Shown: positions 6,947-11,504 of the stretch, piece after piece
Position numbering within the stretch: the stretch's first letter is position 1
How the letters are laid out: every line of letters begins with the position of its first letter
Assembly: GCA_021802365.1 (NCBI GenBank)
Contig: JAKAAJ010000035.1
Location: forward strand, 1 to 11,504
DNA length: 11,504 nt
DNA from: Thermoplasmata archaeon
GTDB taxonomy: Archaea; Thermoplasmatota; Thermoplasmata; Thermoplasmatales; Thermoplasmataceae
Direction: 5' to 3'
Made by a program: the position numbers and the translations under genes
Notes under the pieces: generated by a model
Told to the model about the DNA's origin: nothing
Seen by the model: the letters and a program-made list of their open reading frames with translations, nothing else
Databases searched by the model: none

Positions 6947-7606
6947 TTAAGAGTGGCTGTAAGCTTCAAGAACATATTCCGCAAACTGGTCATCGGGATA
7001 TGCTCCAACAAACTCAACCTCGCCGTTTATGAGTATGTGCGGGACGCTTGAAACACCAGCATCCTCTGCCTCTTTCTCAAATTCAAGGGATTCAACCATT
7101 TCACCTGTGATGTTTGGATTCAGTATGGCGAACTTGTGAGCTGTGCCAACCGCTTTCGGGCAGTACGGGCATGTGGGGGTCACGAAGACCTTTATGTTCA
7201 GTGGCTTATCTATCTTCTTTATTATCTCCAGTGCCTTGGATGAAACATCTGCTTCCCATTTTGAGACATTCTTTATGTCCTCTATCAGTGAACCGAACTC
7301 GTATCCACTTGGAAGCCCGGAATATCTTATTCTTCCGTCTGTTGAACCATGCTTCGTTACGATGGTTGTCGGGTATTTTGTAACATTGAACTTTGAAGCA
7401 AGATCTTTGTTCTCCTCCATTGTATAGTTAACGAAGTGAATCTTGTCTGAAAGCTCCGATACCTCATTGGCAAGCTCTATGGATTCCTTGCAGTACTTGC
7501 ACTCTTCCTTGCTGGTGGTGAAAACTACAATGTCAACATCATTTGAAACGTATTTGTTGAATTCATCCATCAGGTATTTCTTGTCCTCGTCTCTTATAAG
7601 TGCCAT
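6947..7606 (-). CDS. Protein disulfide oxidoreductase, glutaredoxin-like (PDO)
   Basis: This archaeal PDO is built of two tandem thioredoxin folds. It makes, breaks or shuffles disulfides in cytosolic proteins, usually with a thioredoxin-reductase-type partner. At 219 residues it matches the family (about 220-230). The first fold (about 1-115) has the active site EECKYC with C36 and C39, and cis-proline P79 in KYPT. The second fold (about 120-219) has CPYC with C146 and C149, and cis-proline P189 in SVPH. These four are the only cysteines and no signal peptide is present, which fits an intracellular redox enzyme. The start ATG 7606 lies 24 bases from a TATA box, so the mRNA is probably leaderless. 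It is divergent from the alanyl-tRNA editing gene, and a T8 terminator follows directly. Confidence 0.93.
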   Translation of the reverse strand: MALIRDEDKKYLMDEFNKYVSNDVDIVVFTTSKEECKYCKESIELANEVSELSDKIHFVNYTMEENKDLASKFNVTKYPTTIVTKHGSTDGRIRYSGLPSGYEFGSLIEDIKNVSKWEADVSSKALEIIKKIDKPLNIKVFVTPTCPYCPKAVGTAHKFAILNPNITGEMVESLEFEKEAEDAGVSSVPHILINGEVEFVGAYPDDQFAEYVLEAYSHS

Positions 7607-7626
7607 AGAACATGATTAATTACAAC

Positions 7627-7634
7627 TATTAAAG
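7627..7634 (-). promoter_or_regulatory. TATA box of the disulfide oxidoreductase gene
   Basis: On the minus strand CTTTAATA is centred about 24 bases before ATG 7606, with the upstream AAACC serving as a possible BRE. It implies a leaderless transcript. Confidence 0.5.
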
Positions 7635-7663
7635 GTTTGGTATACAGATTTGGATATTTATCC

Positions 7664-7683
7664 TTCCCGGGTCTTATTCCCGG
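7664..7683 (+). repeat. Direct repeat TTCCCGG x2 just upstream of the alaX TATA box
   Basis: TTCCCGG occurs at 7664-7670 and again at 7677-7683, a 13-base period. The second copy ends 5 bases before the TATA box region of the alanyl-tRNA editing gene. This could be a binding site for an activator or an extended promoter element. It could also be chance. Confidence 0.35.
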
Positions 7684-7688
7684 TCAAA

Positions 7689-7696
7689 TTTATTAA
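7689..7696 (+). promoter_or_regulatory. TATA box of the alaX gene
   Basis: TTTATTAA, preceded by a purine-rich BRE-like CAAA, is centred about 27 bases before ATG 7720 and fits a leaderless transcript. The out-of-frame ATG at 7710 opens only six codons and is too close to the box. Confidence 0.6.
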
Positions 7697-7719
7697 GGAT
7701 AATCCCAGTATGGAAAAAG

Positions 7720-8439
7720 ATGACGGATAAGATCTTCTGGAGGGATATGTACAGAAAGAATATTGAAGCCTCGGTCACAGAATGCGATGGTTCAGGGATC
7801 ATTCTTGACAGAACTGTGTTCTATCCCACTGGAGGAGGACAGCCCAATGACACAGGAAAAATATTATTCGACGGGCAGGCAGTGAATATAGTGGATGTCA
7901 AAAAAAGCGGAGAGGATGTTCTGCACATACCTGACACCTCAGTGAATATAGCCAGAGGAACAAAGGTATACGGGGAGATCGACTGGGAGAGGAGGTATTC
8001 CCACATGAGGCATCATTCCGCCATTCATGTCATTGACGGTATACTTGCAGCAAGGCATGGATCTGAGGCTCTTCTCACCGGGGGACAGATATATCAGGAT
8101 CATGCAAGAATAGACATAAACATGGAAGATTTCTCAAGGGAGTTTGTTGAATCACTCCTGAAAGAGTGCAACACATTCATGTCAGAGGGCCATCGTATAT
8201 ACCAGAGGGAAATAACCAGAGACGAAGCATTATCCATCCCTAATCTTTCTAGAACAGAGCCTGGACGGGAGCTCATCAGATCTCTTGAGACAGTAAGAAT
8301 CATAGTTATAGAGGGACTGGACGAACAGGCTGACGGCGGCACACATGTTAACAACACAAAGGAGATCGGAAGCATCTCTCTCACAGGTATCCAGAGCAAG
8401 GGAAAAAGAAACAAGCGAATAGAATTCAGGCTTGTATGA
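7720..8439 (+). CDS. alaX: Alanyl-tRNA editing protein, AlaX-M type
   Basis: This trans-editing hydrolase removes serine or glycine wrongly attached to tRNA-Ala. It resembles the editing half of alanyl-tRNA synthetase without the aminoacylation domain. The 239-residue protein has an N-terminal barrel (about 1-90) with the glycine-rich YPTGGGQPNDTG at 35-46, a feature of AlaX-M/L and AlaRS. The zinc-binding editing core has RHHSAIH (H99, H103) and ADGGTHVNNTKEIG (H209). Where AlaRS has the zinc cysteine of CxGTH, this protein has D205. The start ATG 7720 is supported by a TATA box 27 bases upstream. It is the only gene of its transcript, being divergent from the disulfide oxidoreductase and convergent with the DtxR-type regulator 63 bases away. 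Family assignment is firm; tRNA specificity is inferred. Confidence 0.92.
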   Translation: MTDKIFWRDMYRKNIEASVTECDGSGIILDRTVFYPTGGGQPNDTGKILFDGQAVNIVDVKKSGEDVLHIPDTSVNIARGTKVYGEIDWERRYSHMRHHSAIHVIDGILAARHGSEALLTGGQIYQDHARIDINMEDFSREFVESLLKECNTFMSEGHRIYQREITRDEALSIPNLSRTEPGRELIRSLETVRIIVIEGLDEQADGGTHVNNTKEIGSISLTGIQSKGKRNKRIEFRLV

Positions 8440-8462
8440 TCAGTTCAGATTATTAGAAACAG

Positions 8463-8468
8463 AAAAAA
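8463..8468 (-). terminator. Oligo-T tract downstream of the DtxR-family gene
   Basis: Six T residues on the minus strand, followed by another T-rich stretch, lie about 35 bases beyond the regulator's stop in the 63-base convergent gap. This is a plausible archaeal terminator. No comparable T-run is seen on the plus strand for the converging editing gene. Confidence 0.4.
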
Positions 8469-8502
8469 CAGCCCTCACCAATTCAAGATCAATAACCAGG
8501 AT

Positions 8503-9129
8503 TCAGGCAATTCTTGAAAGCCTTACCGAAAGTGAAAGGTTGTCGGGAATCCTGATCTCGCCATTTTCTGTGGATAGTATAATGTTTGTGCCATCCTTGA
8601 TCAGGTTCACAACGCTTCCTGGAAGGCAGTTCAGGGAGGCAAGAGACTTGAGCAGGTTCCTCTCCTCAAAGGATATTCTTTTCAGAATGTACCTGTTCTC
8701 AGGGGCAAATGCAACTGCCAGTTCCTGCTCCGGTTTAAGCGGGTCCGTGGGATTTCCATGAGGGCATGATGACGGGTATCCAAGGTTCTTGAAGAGTTTG
8801 TCACCTCTCTCCCCTTTGAAAAGATGCTCCAGCTCCATGACTGAAGCATGTGTATCCTCCCAGGGAATCTCGAGAAATCTGTAGGCAAAAACCTCTGAGA
8901 TTCTATGCATCTTAACAAGTTCCACTGCCTGTGTATGCCCCTCAGGAGTGAACTTGATGTCTCCACGGTTCTTTACTATGAGTCCGGATTCAGTAAGTTT
9001 CTGCAGATATTCATGTGCAGTCGGAGGACTTATTTTAAGACGGTCCGCAAGTTCCTTCTCAGAGATATCACCAAAGGATTCAAGGAACTCCCATATTACC
9101 AGGAGATAGTCCTCCCTGTTCAGAGACAT
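8503..9129 (-). CDS. DtxR/MntR-family metal-dependent transcriptional regulator
   Basis: This 208-residue repressor is predicted to bind DNA when loaded with Fe2+ or Mn2+ and to control metal uptake or redox genes. An N-terminal winged helix-turn-helix (about 1-60) has its recognition helix around SPPTAHEYLQKL. It is followed by the helical dimerisation/metal domain (about 61-130) and a C-terminal FeoA/SH3-like domain (about 140-208). By-eye alignment to DtxR gives H75, E79 and H94 for the ancillary site (DtxR H79, E83, H98). The primary site is E101 and H102 (E105, H106), with M98 where DtxR has C102 and MntR has Glu. D7 occupies the DtxR Met10/MntR Asp8 position. LGYPSSCPHGNP is the family's usual loop. 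ATG 9129 lies 27 bases from a TATA box embedded in a dyad, suggesting autoregulation. No target transporter is in the window, so the metal is unresolved. Confidence 0.9.
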   Translation of the reverse strand: MSLNREDYLLVIWEFLESFGDISEKELADRLKISPPTAHEYLQKLTESGLIVKNRGDIKFTPEGHTQAVELVKMHRISEVFAYRFLEIPWEDTHASVMELEHLFKGERGDKLFKNLGYPSSCPHGNPTDPLKPEQELAVAFAPENRYILKRISFEERNLLKSLASLNCLPGSVVNLIKDGTNIILSTENGEIRIPDNLSLSVRLSRIA

Positions 9130-9147
9130 TGCATTACTGAGTGCTAA

Positions 9148-9169
9148 CCGGACTATAAATATTATCCGG
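9148..9169 (-). promoter_or_regulatory. TATA box within a 22-bp dyad: candidate repressor operator
   Basis: On the minus strand the TATA element ATTTATAG (9153-9160) is centred about 27 bases before ATG 9129. It lies inside an inverted repeat with outer arms CCGGA and TCCGG and inner matching ATA/TAT; 8 of 11 symmetric positions pair. A dimeric repressor bound here would block TBP access. The length and symmetry resemble DtxR-type operators, but the sequence does not match a consensus I can name. Confidence 0.5.
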
Positions 9170-9218
9170 GGCGTTTAGAATCATACCATTAAAATTTTTA
9201 AAGGGTACTTTGCTAAGT

Positions 9219-10130
9219 TCATATTATTGCAACAGGCGAAACAGGGGATGCAGTGGCTCCCTTGAATCTCAGCGGACTCAGGACAAACATGAACTCATAA
9301 ACCTTTTCCCTTGAAAGATCGTTGAGATTAATATTATCTATAAGCCTTATTCCATGCCTTGTGATAAGGTGCTGATGCACGGGAAGCCTTGCCCCTGGAA
9401 TCTGCGACGGTGTTACTTCAGTGGCAGGAGTGTCGCTTCCTGTAACTGATACTTTCTTCTCAGAAAGCCACTTCGCCAGTTCCATTCCAATTCCTGGAGA
9501 TCTTTCATAATAGGAATTGTATTCGGAGGGCTTTTCCCATAGTTCACCAACTCCAGTCCTGAAAAATATGGCGTCTCCAGGCTTCACTTCTATTTTCCTC
9601 TCCGCAAGGAATTTTTCAACAAATTCAGGCATGACGGGTTCGCCCTTTTTCATAATCTTTCCATCAGGGGAGGAGTCAACCATGATCCCCCTTGTTACAA
9701 TTGGCGGGACATCATCTATACCAAGTCTGGGAGTTCCGTATGTTGTTGAAAGATCATATGCACTGTTTCCGTTGTAGAAGAGATTGTCATAGGAAATGTG
9801 ATTCAGGGAGTCAAGATGGGTTCCAAGATGATCAGTCATCTCCACCCTGCAGAGTGCACCTCCGAATTTGTTGACAGTCTCCTCCCTGAAAGGGGGCCTT
9901 ATGTCGTATGCCCTCTGTGAGAGGAGATAGAAGAAGGGGCCATGATTCTCATATCTGCCTGGCATTCCATTATACATCCTGTGGGATAGATAGAACGCCT
10001 TTCCCTTCTTCACCAGAGATGCAGCCCTGGTCATGCTCTGGGGGTTTATCTCGTTAAGTGTTCCAAGCACATCCTCCGGACCATATTCGGAGGGGTACCA
10101 TTTATCTCCTGTTTGAAACCATTCGGACAT
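9219..10130 (-). CDS. Cyclase-family (kynurenine formamidase-like) metal hydrolase
   Basis: This is a putative metal-dependent hydrolase of the cyclase/kynurenine formamidase superfamily (COG1878 type). The characteristic motif HxGTHxDxxxH is complete at H101-LGT-H105-L-D107-SLN-H111. It is supported by PGDAIFFRTG (about 184-193), GSDTPATE (about 231-238) and the family's C-terminal ATASPVSPVAI. The N-terminal WYPSEYGPEDVLGTLNEI and the 303-residue length place it in the longer subgroup rather than the short (about 210-residue) KynB group, so tryptophan catabolism is unproven. No kynurenine-pathway gene lies nearby. It is monocistronic on the minus strand, divergent from the cobalamin adenosyltransferase across a 91-base gap. 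ATG 10130 is 27 bases from a TATA-like box. Only weak AT-rich sequence, and no clear T-run terminator, follows it. Substrate unknown. Confidence 0.85.
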   Translation of the reverse strand: MSEWFQTGDKWYPSEYGPEDVLGTLNEINPQSMTRAASLVKKGKAFYLSHRMYNGMPGRYENHGPFFYLLSQRAYDIRPPFREETVNKFGGALCRVEMTDHLGTHLDSLNHISYDNLFYNGNSAYDLSTTYGTPRLGIDDVPPIVTRGIMVDSSPDGKIMKKGEPVMPEFVEKFLAERKIEVKPGDAIFFRTGVGELWEKPSEYNSYYERSPGIGMELAKWLSEKKVSVTGSDTPATEVTPSQIPGARLPVHQHLITRHGIRLIDNINLNDLSREKVYEFMFVLSPLRFKGATASPVSPVAII

Positions 10131-10152
10131 ATCCTGACAAATGGGAGAATCT

Positions 10153-10160
10153 CATAATTA
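10153..10160 (-). promoter_or_regulatory. TATA-like box of the cyclase-family gene
   Basis: TAATTATG on the minus strand is centred about 27 bases before ATG 10130 and follows a GAAAAAG BRE-like stretch. It suggests a leaderless transcript. The match is moderate. Confidence 0.45.
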
Positions 10161-10195
10161 CTTTTTCACCTATTTTATCAGGCAAGGGAAAAGAG

Positions 10196-10202
10196 AAATA
10201 AT
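10196..10202 (+). promoter_or_regulatory. TATA-like box of the cobalamin adenosyltransferase gene
   Basis: AAATAAT, in a purine-rich context, is centred about 23 bases before ATG 10222. It shares the 91-base divergent region with the cyclase-family promoter. It is a weak match, supported mainly by the recurring spacing seen in neighbouring genes. Confidence 0.4.
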
Positions 10203-10221
10203 CACCTGACGATGAGCCGGT

Positions 10222-10761
10222 ATGTTCACAAGGCGTGGAGATTCAGGAGAAACGGATAACACAAGAGGGCAGAGAGTTTCTAAGGCCTCAATGCTCATAG
10301 ATATAGAGGGGACAGTGGATGAACTGAACTCATTCCTGGGCCTTGCAATGGAATTCTCAAAATGGGATGACATGAAAGCAGATCTTGAAAGGATTCAGAA
10401 CAACATTTTCACCCTTGGGGAGCATGTTCTGACCGAATCACATGGAAGAACACTGAGTGAGGCCGACGTGACATGGCTGGAGGAGCGTGTCAATGTGTAC
10501 AGAAAGGAGATAGGCAAGATCAGGTTATTCGTCATTCCAGGCGGTTCAAAGGAATCTGCAGCCGTGCATGTGGCAAGGACGGTATCCAGAAGGCTCGAAC
10601 GGCTTCTTGTCCTGTATGCGCATGAAAAGAAGCAGCCTGGGGTTGTGATGAAATATGCAAACCGCGTGTCATCGCTTCTCTTCATGCTGGCTCTTGCTTC
10701 CAACAGGCGTCTGGGCATTGAGGAAAGAATATGGCCGCTCAGGCCCGGGCAGGATAGCTGA
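10222..10761 (+). CDS. pduO: Cob(I)alamin adenosyltransferase, PduO type
   Basis: This enzyme transfers the adenosyl group of ATP to cob(I)alamin, making coenzyme B12 for enzymes such as methylmalonyl-CoA mutase. The 179-residue protein is a complete PduO-type helical bundle, expected to be a trimer. The N-terminal ATP loop TRRGDSGET is at 3-11, RVSK at 18-21 and GTVDELNSFLG at 30-40. FVIPGGS is at about 103-109, and the signature RTVSRRLER at 119-127 carries R119, R123, R124, E126 and R127. NRVSSLLF at 147-154 is the last motif. In most relatives it reads NRLSDxLF; here the Asp is S151. An in-frame stop at 10213 fixes ATG 10222 as the earliest ATG. It ends in a 23-base tail-to-tail overlap with lipB. 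A structurally characterised homologue is known from Thermoplasma acidophilum, consistent with the suggested host. Confidence 0.92.
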   Translation: MFTRRGDSGETDNTRGQRVSKASMLIDIEGTVDELNSFLGLAMEFSKWDDMKADLERIQNNIFTLGEHVLTESHGRTLSEADVTWLEERVNVYRKEIGKIRLFVIPGGSKESAAVHVARTVSRRLERLLVLYAHEKKQPGVVMKYANRVSSLLFMLALASNRRLGIEERIWPLRPGQDS

Positions 10762-11413
10762 ACATGCTCAATGCATCTGATGGATCCACAATTTTGAACA
10801 TTCCAAAAGATGAATCAAAATTTTTCAGAATCGCATCCTTCAGTCTGTCCCTGGTCACTCTCAGGCTACCCATTACAGATGGATCCATCCCACATGGCCT
10901 GATGGACTGAAATCCCTTGACTGCCTCATCAGAATAGTTTATGGCTACCCCATGGTAGGAAACACCGTGGTCAATGGCCATTCCAATGGAGCAAACTTTT
11001 TTACCACCATTCTCAGAAACCCATATTCCCGGCTCCTCTCCAATGTAGGGGGTGAATCCAAGATCTTTCAGTGTCAGAATGACGACATTCTCTATATCCT
11101 TCACGAACATTCTCACGTCAATCTTCTCTGTTCCAACAGGAAAGATCGGATACAGGACCAGCTGTCCCGGTCCATGGTAGGTGACATCACCACCTCTGTC
11201 CGTCCTTATTACCTGTATTCCCTGAAGGCTTGTCTCCAGAGTCTTTCTTCCCCCAGTGTATGTTGGTGGATGCTCAAGTATCATCAGGAACCTGCCCAGG
11301 TTCCCTTCAACAACAGACCTGTGGAAATGTTTCTGGATGTTCAGCGCTTCCATGTATGGAAGTGTTCCGAAATCAGTCCCTAGGTTTGAAGTGCAGAGGT
11401 TTAGAGTAGACAC
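10739..11413 (-). CDS. lipB: Octanoyl-[carrier protein]:protein octanoyltransferase
   Basis: LipB moves octanoyl from acyl carrier protein to the lipoyl domain of 2-oxoacid dehydrogenase E2 or glycine-cleavage H protein; LipA then adds sulfur. The 224-residue sequence carries LEHPPTYTGGRK (46-57), RGGDVTYHGPGQLVLYPI (73-90) and KKVCSIGMAIDHGVSYHG, with the catalytic lysine at K139. The catalytic cysteine is C174 in RPCGM. The start is GTG 11413. A stop lies six codons upstream in frame, no ATG precedes the conserved PYMEALNIQ, and a GGAGGTGG Shine-Dalgarno is 6 bases away. The first 41 bases overlap the end of the dihydrolipoyl dehydrogenase gene, so the two are co-transcribed and probably translationally coupled. 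It ends inside the converging adenosyltransferase gene. LplA-type ligase is the main alternative, but the motifs are those of LipB. Confidence 0.92.
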   Translation of the reverse strand: MSTLNLCTSNLGTDFGTLPYMEALNIQKHFHRSVVEGNLGRFLMILEHPPTYTGGRKTLETSLQGIQVIRTDRGGDVTYHGPGQLVLYPIFPVGTEKIDVRMFVKDIENVVILTLKDLGFTPYIGEEPGIWVSENGGKKVCSIGMAIDHGVSYHGVAINYSDEAVKGFQSIRPCGMDPSVMGSLRVTRDRLKDAILKNFDSSFGMFKIVDPSDALSMFSYPARA

Positions 11414-11504
11414 CCTGCGCCACCTCCATCAGGCCCTCAGATATTGTTGGGTGGGGATGAATCGTAAGGCCTATATCCATGGCATTCAGTCCTGATTCAA
11501 CAGC
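11373..11504 (-). CDS. lpdA: Dihydrolipoyl dehydrogenase E3, C-terminal end (partial)
   Basis: The last 43 codons of a pyridine-nucleotide disulfide oxidoreductase, continuing past the right window edge. Near the start of the visible part the frame reads LNAMDIGLTIHPHPTISEGL. This matches the dimer-interface HxHPTLSE signature of dihydrolipoyl dehydrogenase. Its second His and the Glu form the catalytic dyad that serves the partner subunit. E3 reoxidises dihydrolipoamide on E2 or H protein with NAD+. The gene stops at TGA 11373-11375, 41 bases inside lipB. The pairing with lipB points to a 2-oxoacid dehydrogenase complex as the lipoylated partner. The short fragment cannot exclude a related mercuric or glutathione reductase, but the motif and lipB context favour E3. 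Confidence 0.85.
   Translation of the reverse strand, partial: AVESGLNAMDIGLTIHPHPTISEGLMEVAQGVYSKPLHFKPRD
11420..11427 (-). promoter_or_regulatory. Shine-Dalgarno for lipB inside the E3 gene
   Basis: GGAGGTGG on the minus strand lies within the E3 coding sequence, 6 bases before GTG 11413. It strongly resembles the archaeal consensus and decides the lipB start. Ribosomes must initiate there while E3 is still being translated. Confidence 0.7.

Noticed and set aside
8432..8761. 109-codon plus-strand frame starting in the alaX tail
   Set aside because: It runs antisense through the DtxR-family gene and has no TATA box at leaderless spacing or homology I can recognise.
9131..9144. Possible inverted repeat GCA...TGC just upstream of the DtxR-family start
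   Set aside because: Only 4 of 7 positions pair, well within chance; the dyad at 9148-9169 is much stronger.
9188..9202. AT-rich palindrome-like stretch between the cyclase and regulator genes
   Set aside because: It is simple A/T sequence without a long T-run on the minus strand, so neither a terminator nor an operator can be supported.
10952..11383. 143-codon open frame on the plus strand
   Set aside because: It is antisense to lipB, whose catalytic motifs are all intact; no promoter or domain is seen, and it is expected as a shadow frame.
1..11504. tRNA, rRNA, CRISPR, insertion sequence or attachment site
   Set aside because: All gaps are under about 115 bases, no direct-repeat arrays or transposase-like frames occur, and no cloverleaf-like sequence was seen.

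Overview
The window looks like a stretch of archaeal chromosome, most likely from a member of the Thermoplasmatales (Thermoplasmata). Four signs point that way. Most transcription units start with an archaeal TATA box about 23-29 bases before the start codon, so they appear leaderless. Arginine is written mostly AGG/AGA and isoleucine often ATA. The gene content is archaeal: a two-thioredoxin-fold protein disulfide oxidoreductase, a free-standing alanyl-tRNA editing protein, a dehydrogenase-hydratase fusion in the archaeal domain order, and a PduO-type cobalamin adenosyltransferase. Internal operon genes instead use Shine-Dalgarno sequences. Genus and species cannot be fixed from the sequence alone. 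Coding density is very high: no gap exceeds about 115 bases, and there are no RNA genes, mobile elements or CRISPR repeats.

Layout, left to right. Positions 3-950 (+) hold the C-terminal two thirds of a DHA2-type drug:proton antiporter cut by the window edge. Positions 1009-3619 (+) form a two-gene operon for a 2-hydroxyacid dehydrogenase: a GlcD-like FAD subunit and a GlcF/HdrD-like iron-sulfur subunit whose first CCG domain has lost its cysteines. A metallo-dipeptidase of family M19 follows from its own promoter (3658-4572, +). Converging on it with a 2-base gap is a minus-strand operon, SCP-2 lipid carrier then 3-hydroxyacyl-CoA dehydrogenase/enoyl-CoA hydratase (6903 down to 4575), for beta-oxidation-type chemistry. 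Upstream of it on the same strand is the disulfide oxidoreductase (7606 down to 6947), which is divergent from the alanyl-tRNA editing gene (7720-8439, +).

Positions 9129 down to 8503 encode a DtxR/MntR-family metal-dependent repressor whose TATA box sits inside a 22-bp dyad, a candidate autoregulatory operator. A cyclase-family (kynurenine-formamidase-like) metal hydrolase (10130 down to 9219) is divergent from a cob(I)alamin adenosyltransferase (10222-10761, +). The right edge holds a lipoylation pair on the minus strand: the last 43 codons of dihydrolipoyl dehydrogenase, overlapping by 41 bases the start of lipB (octanoyltransferase), whose 3' end overlaps the adenosyltransferase tail-to-tail by 23 bases.

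Together the genes describe a heterotroph that oxidises 2-hydroxyacids, peptides, acyl-CoAs and 2-oxoacids. I did not find a clearly new multi-gene system. The points most worth checking are the cysteine-less CCG domain, the repressor's atypical metal ligands and operator-like dyad, the SCP-2/beta-oxidation pairing, and LipB coupled to E3.
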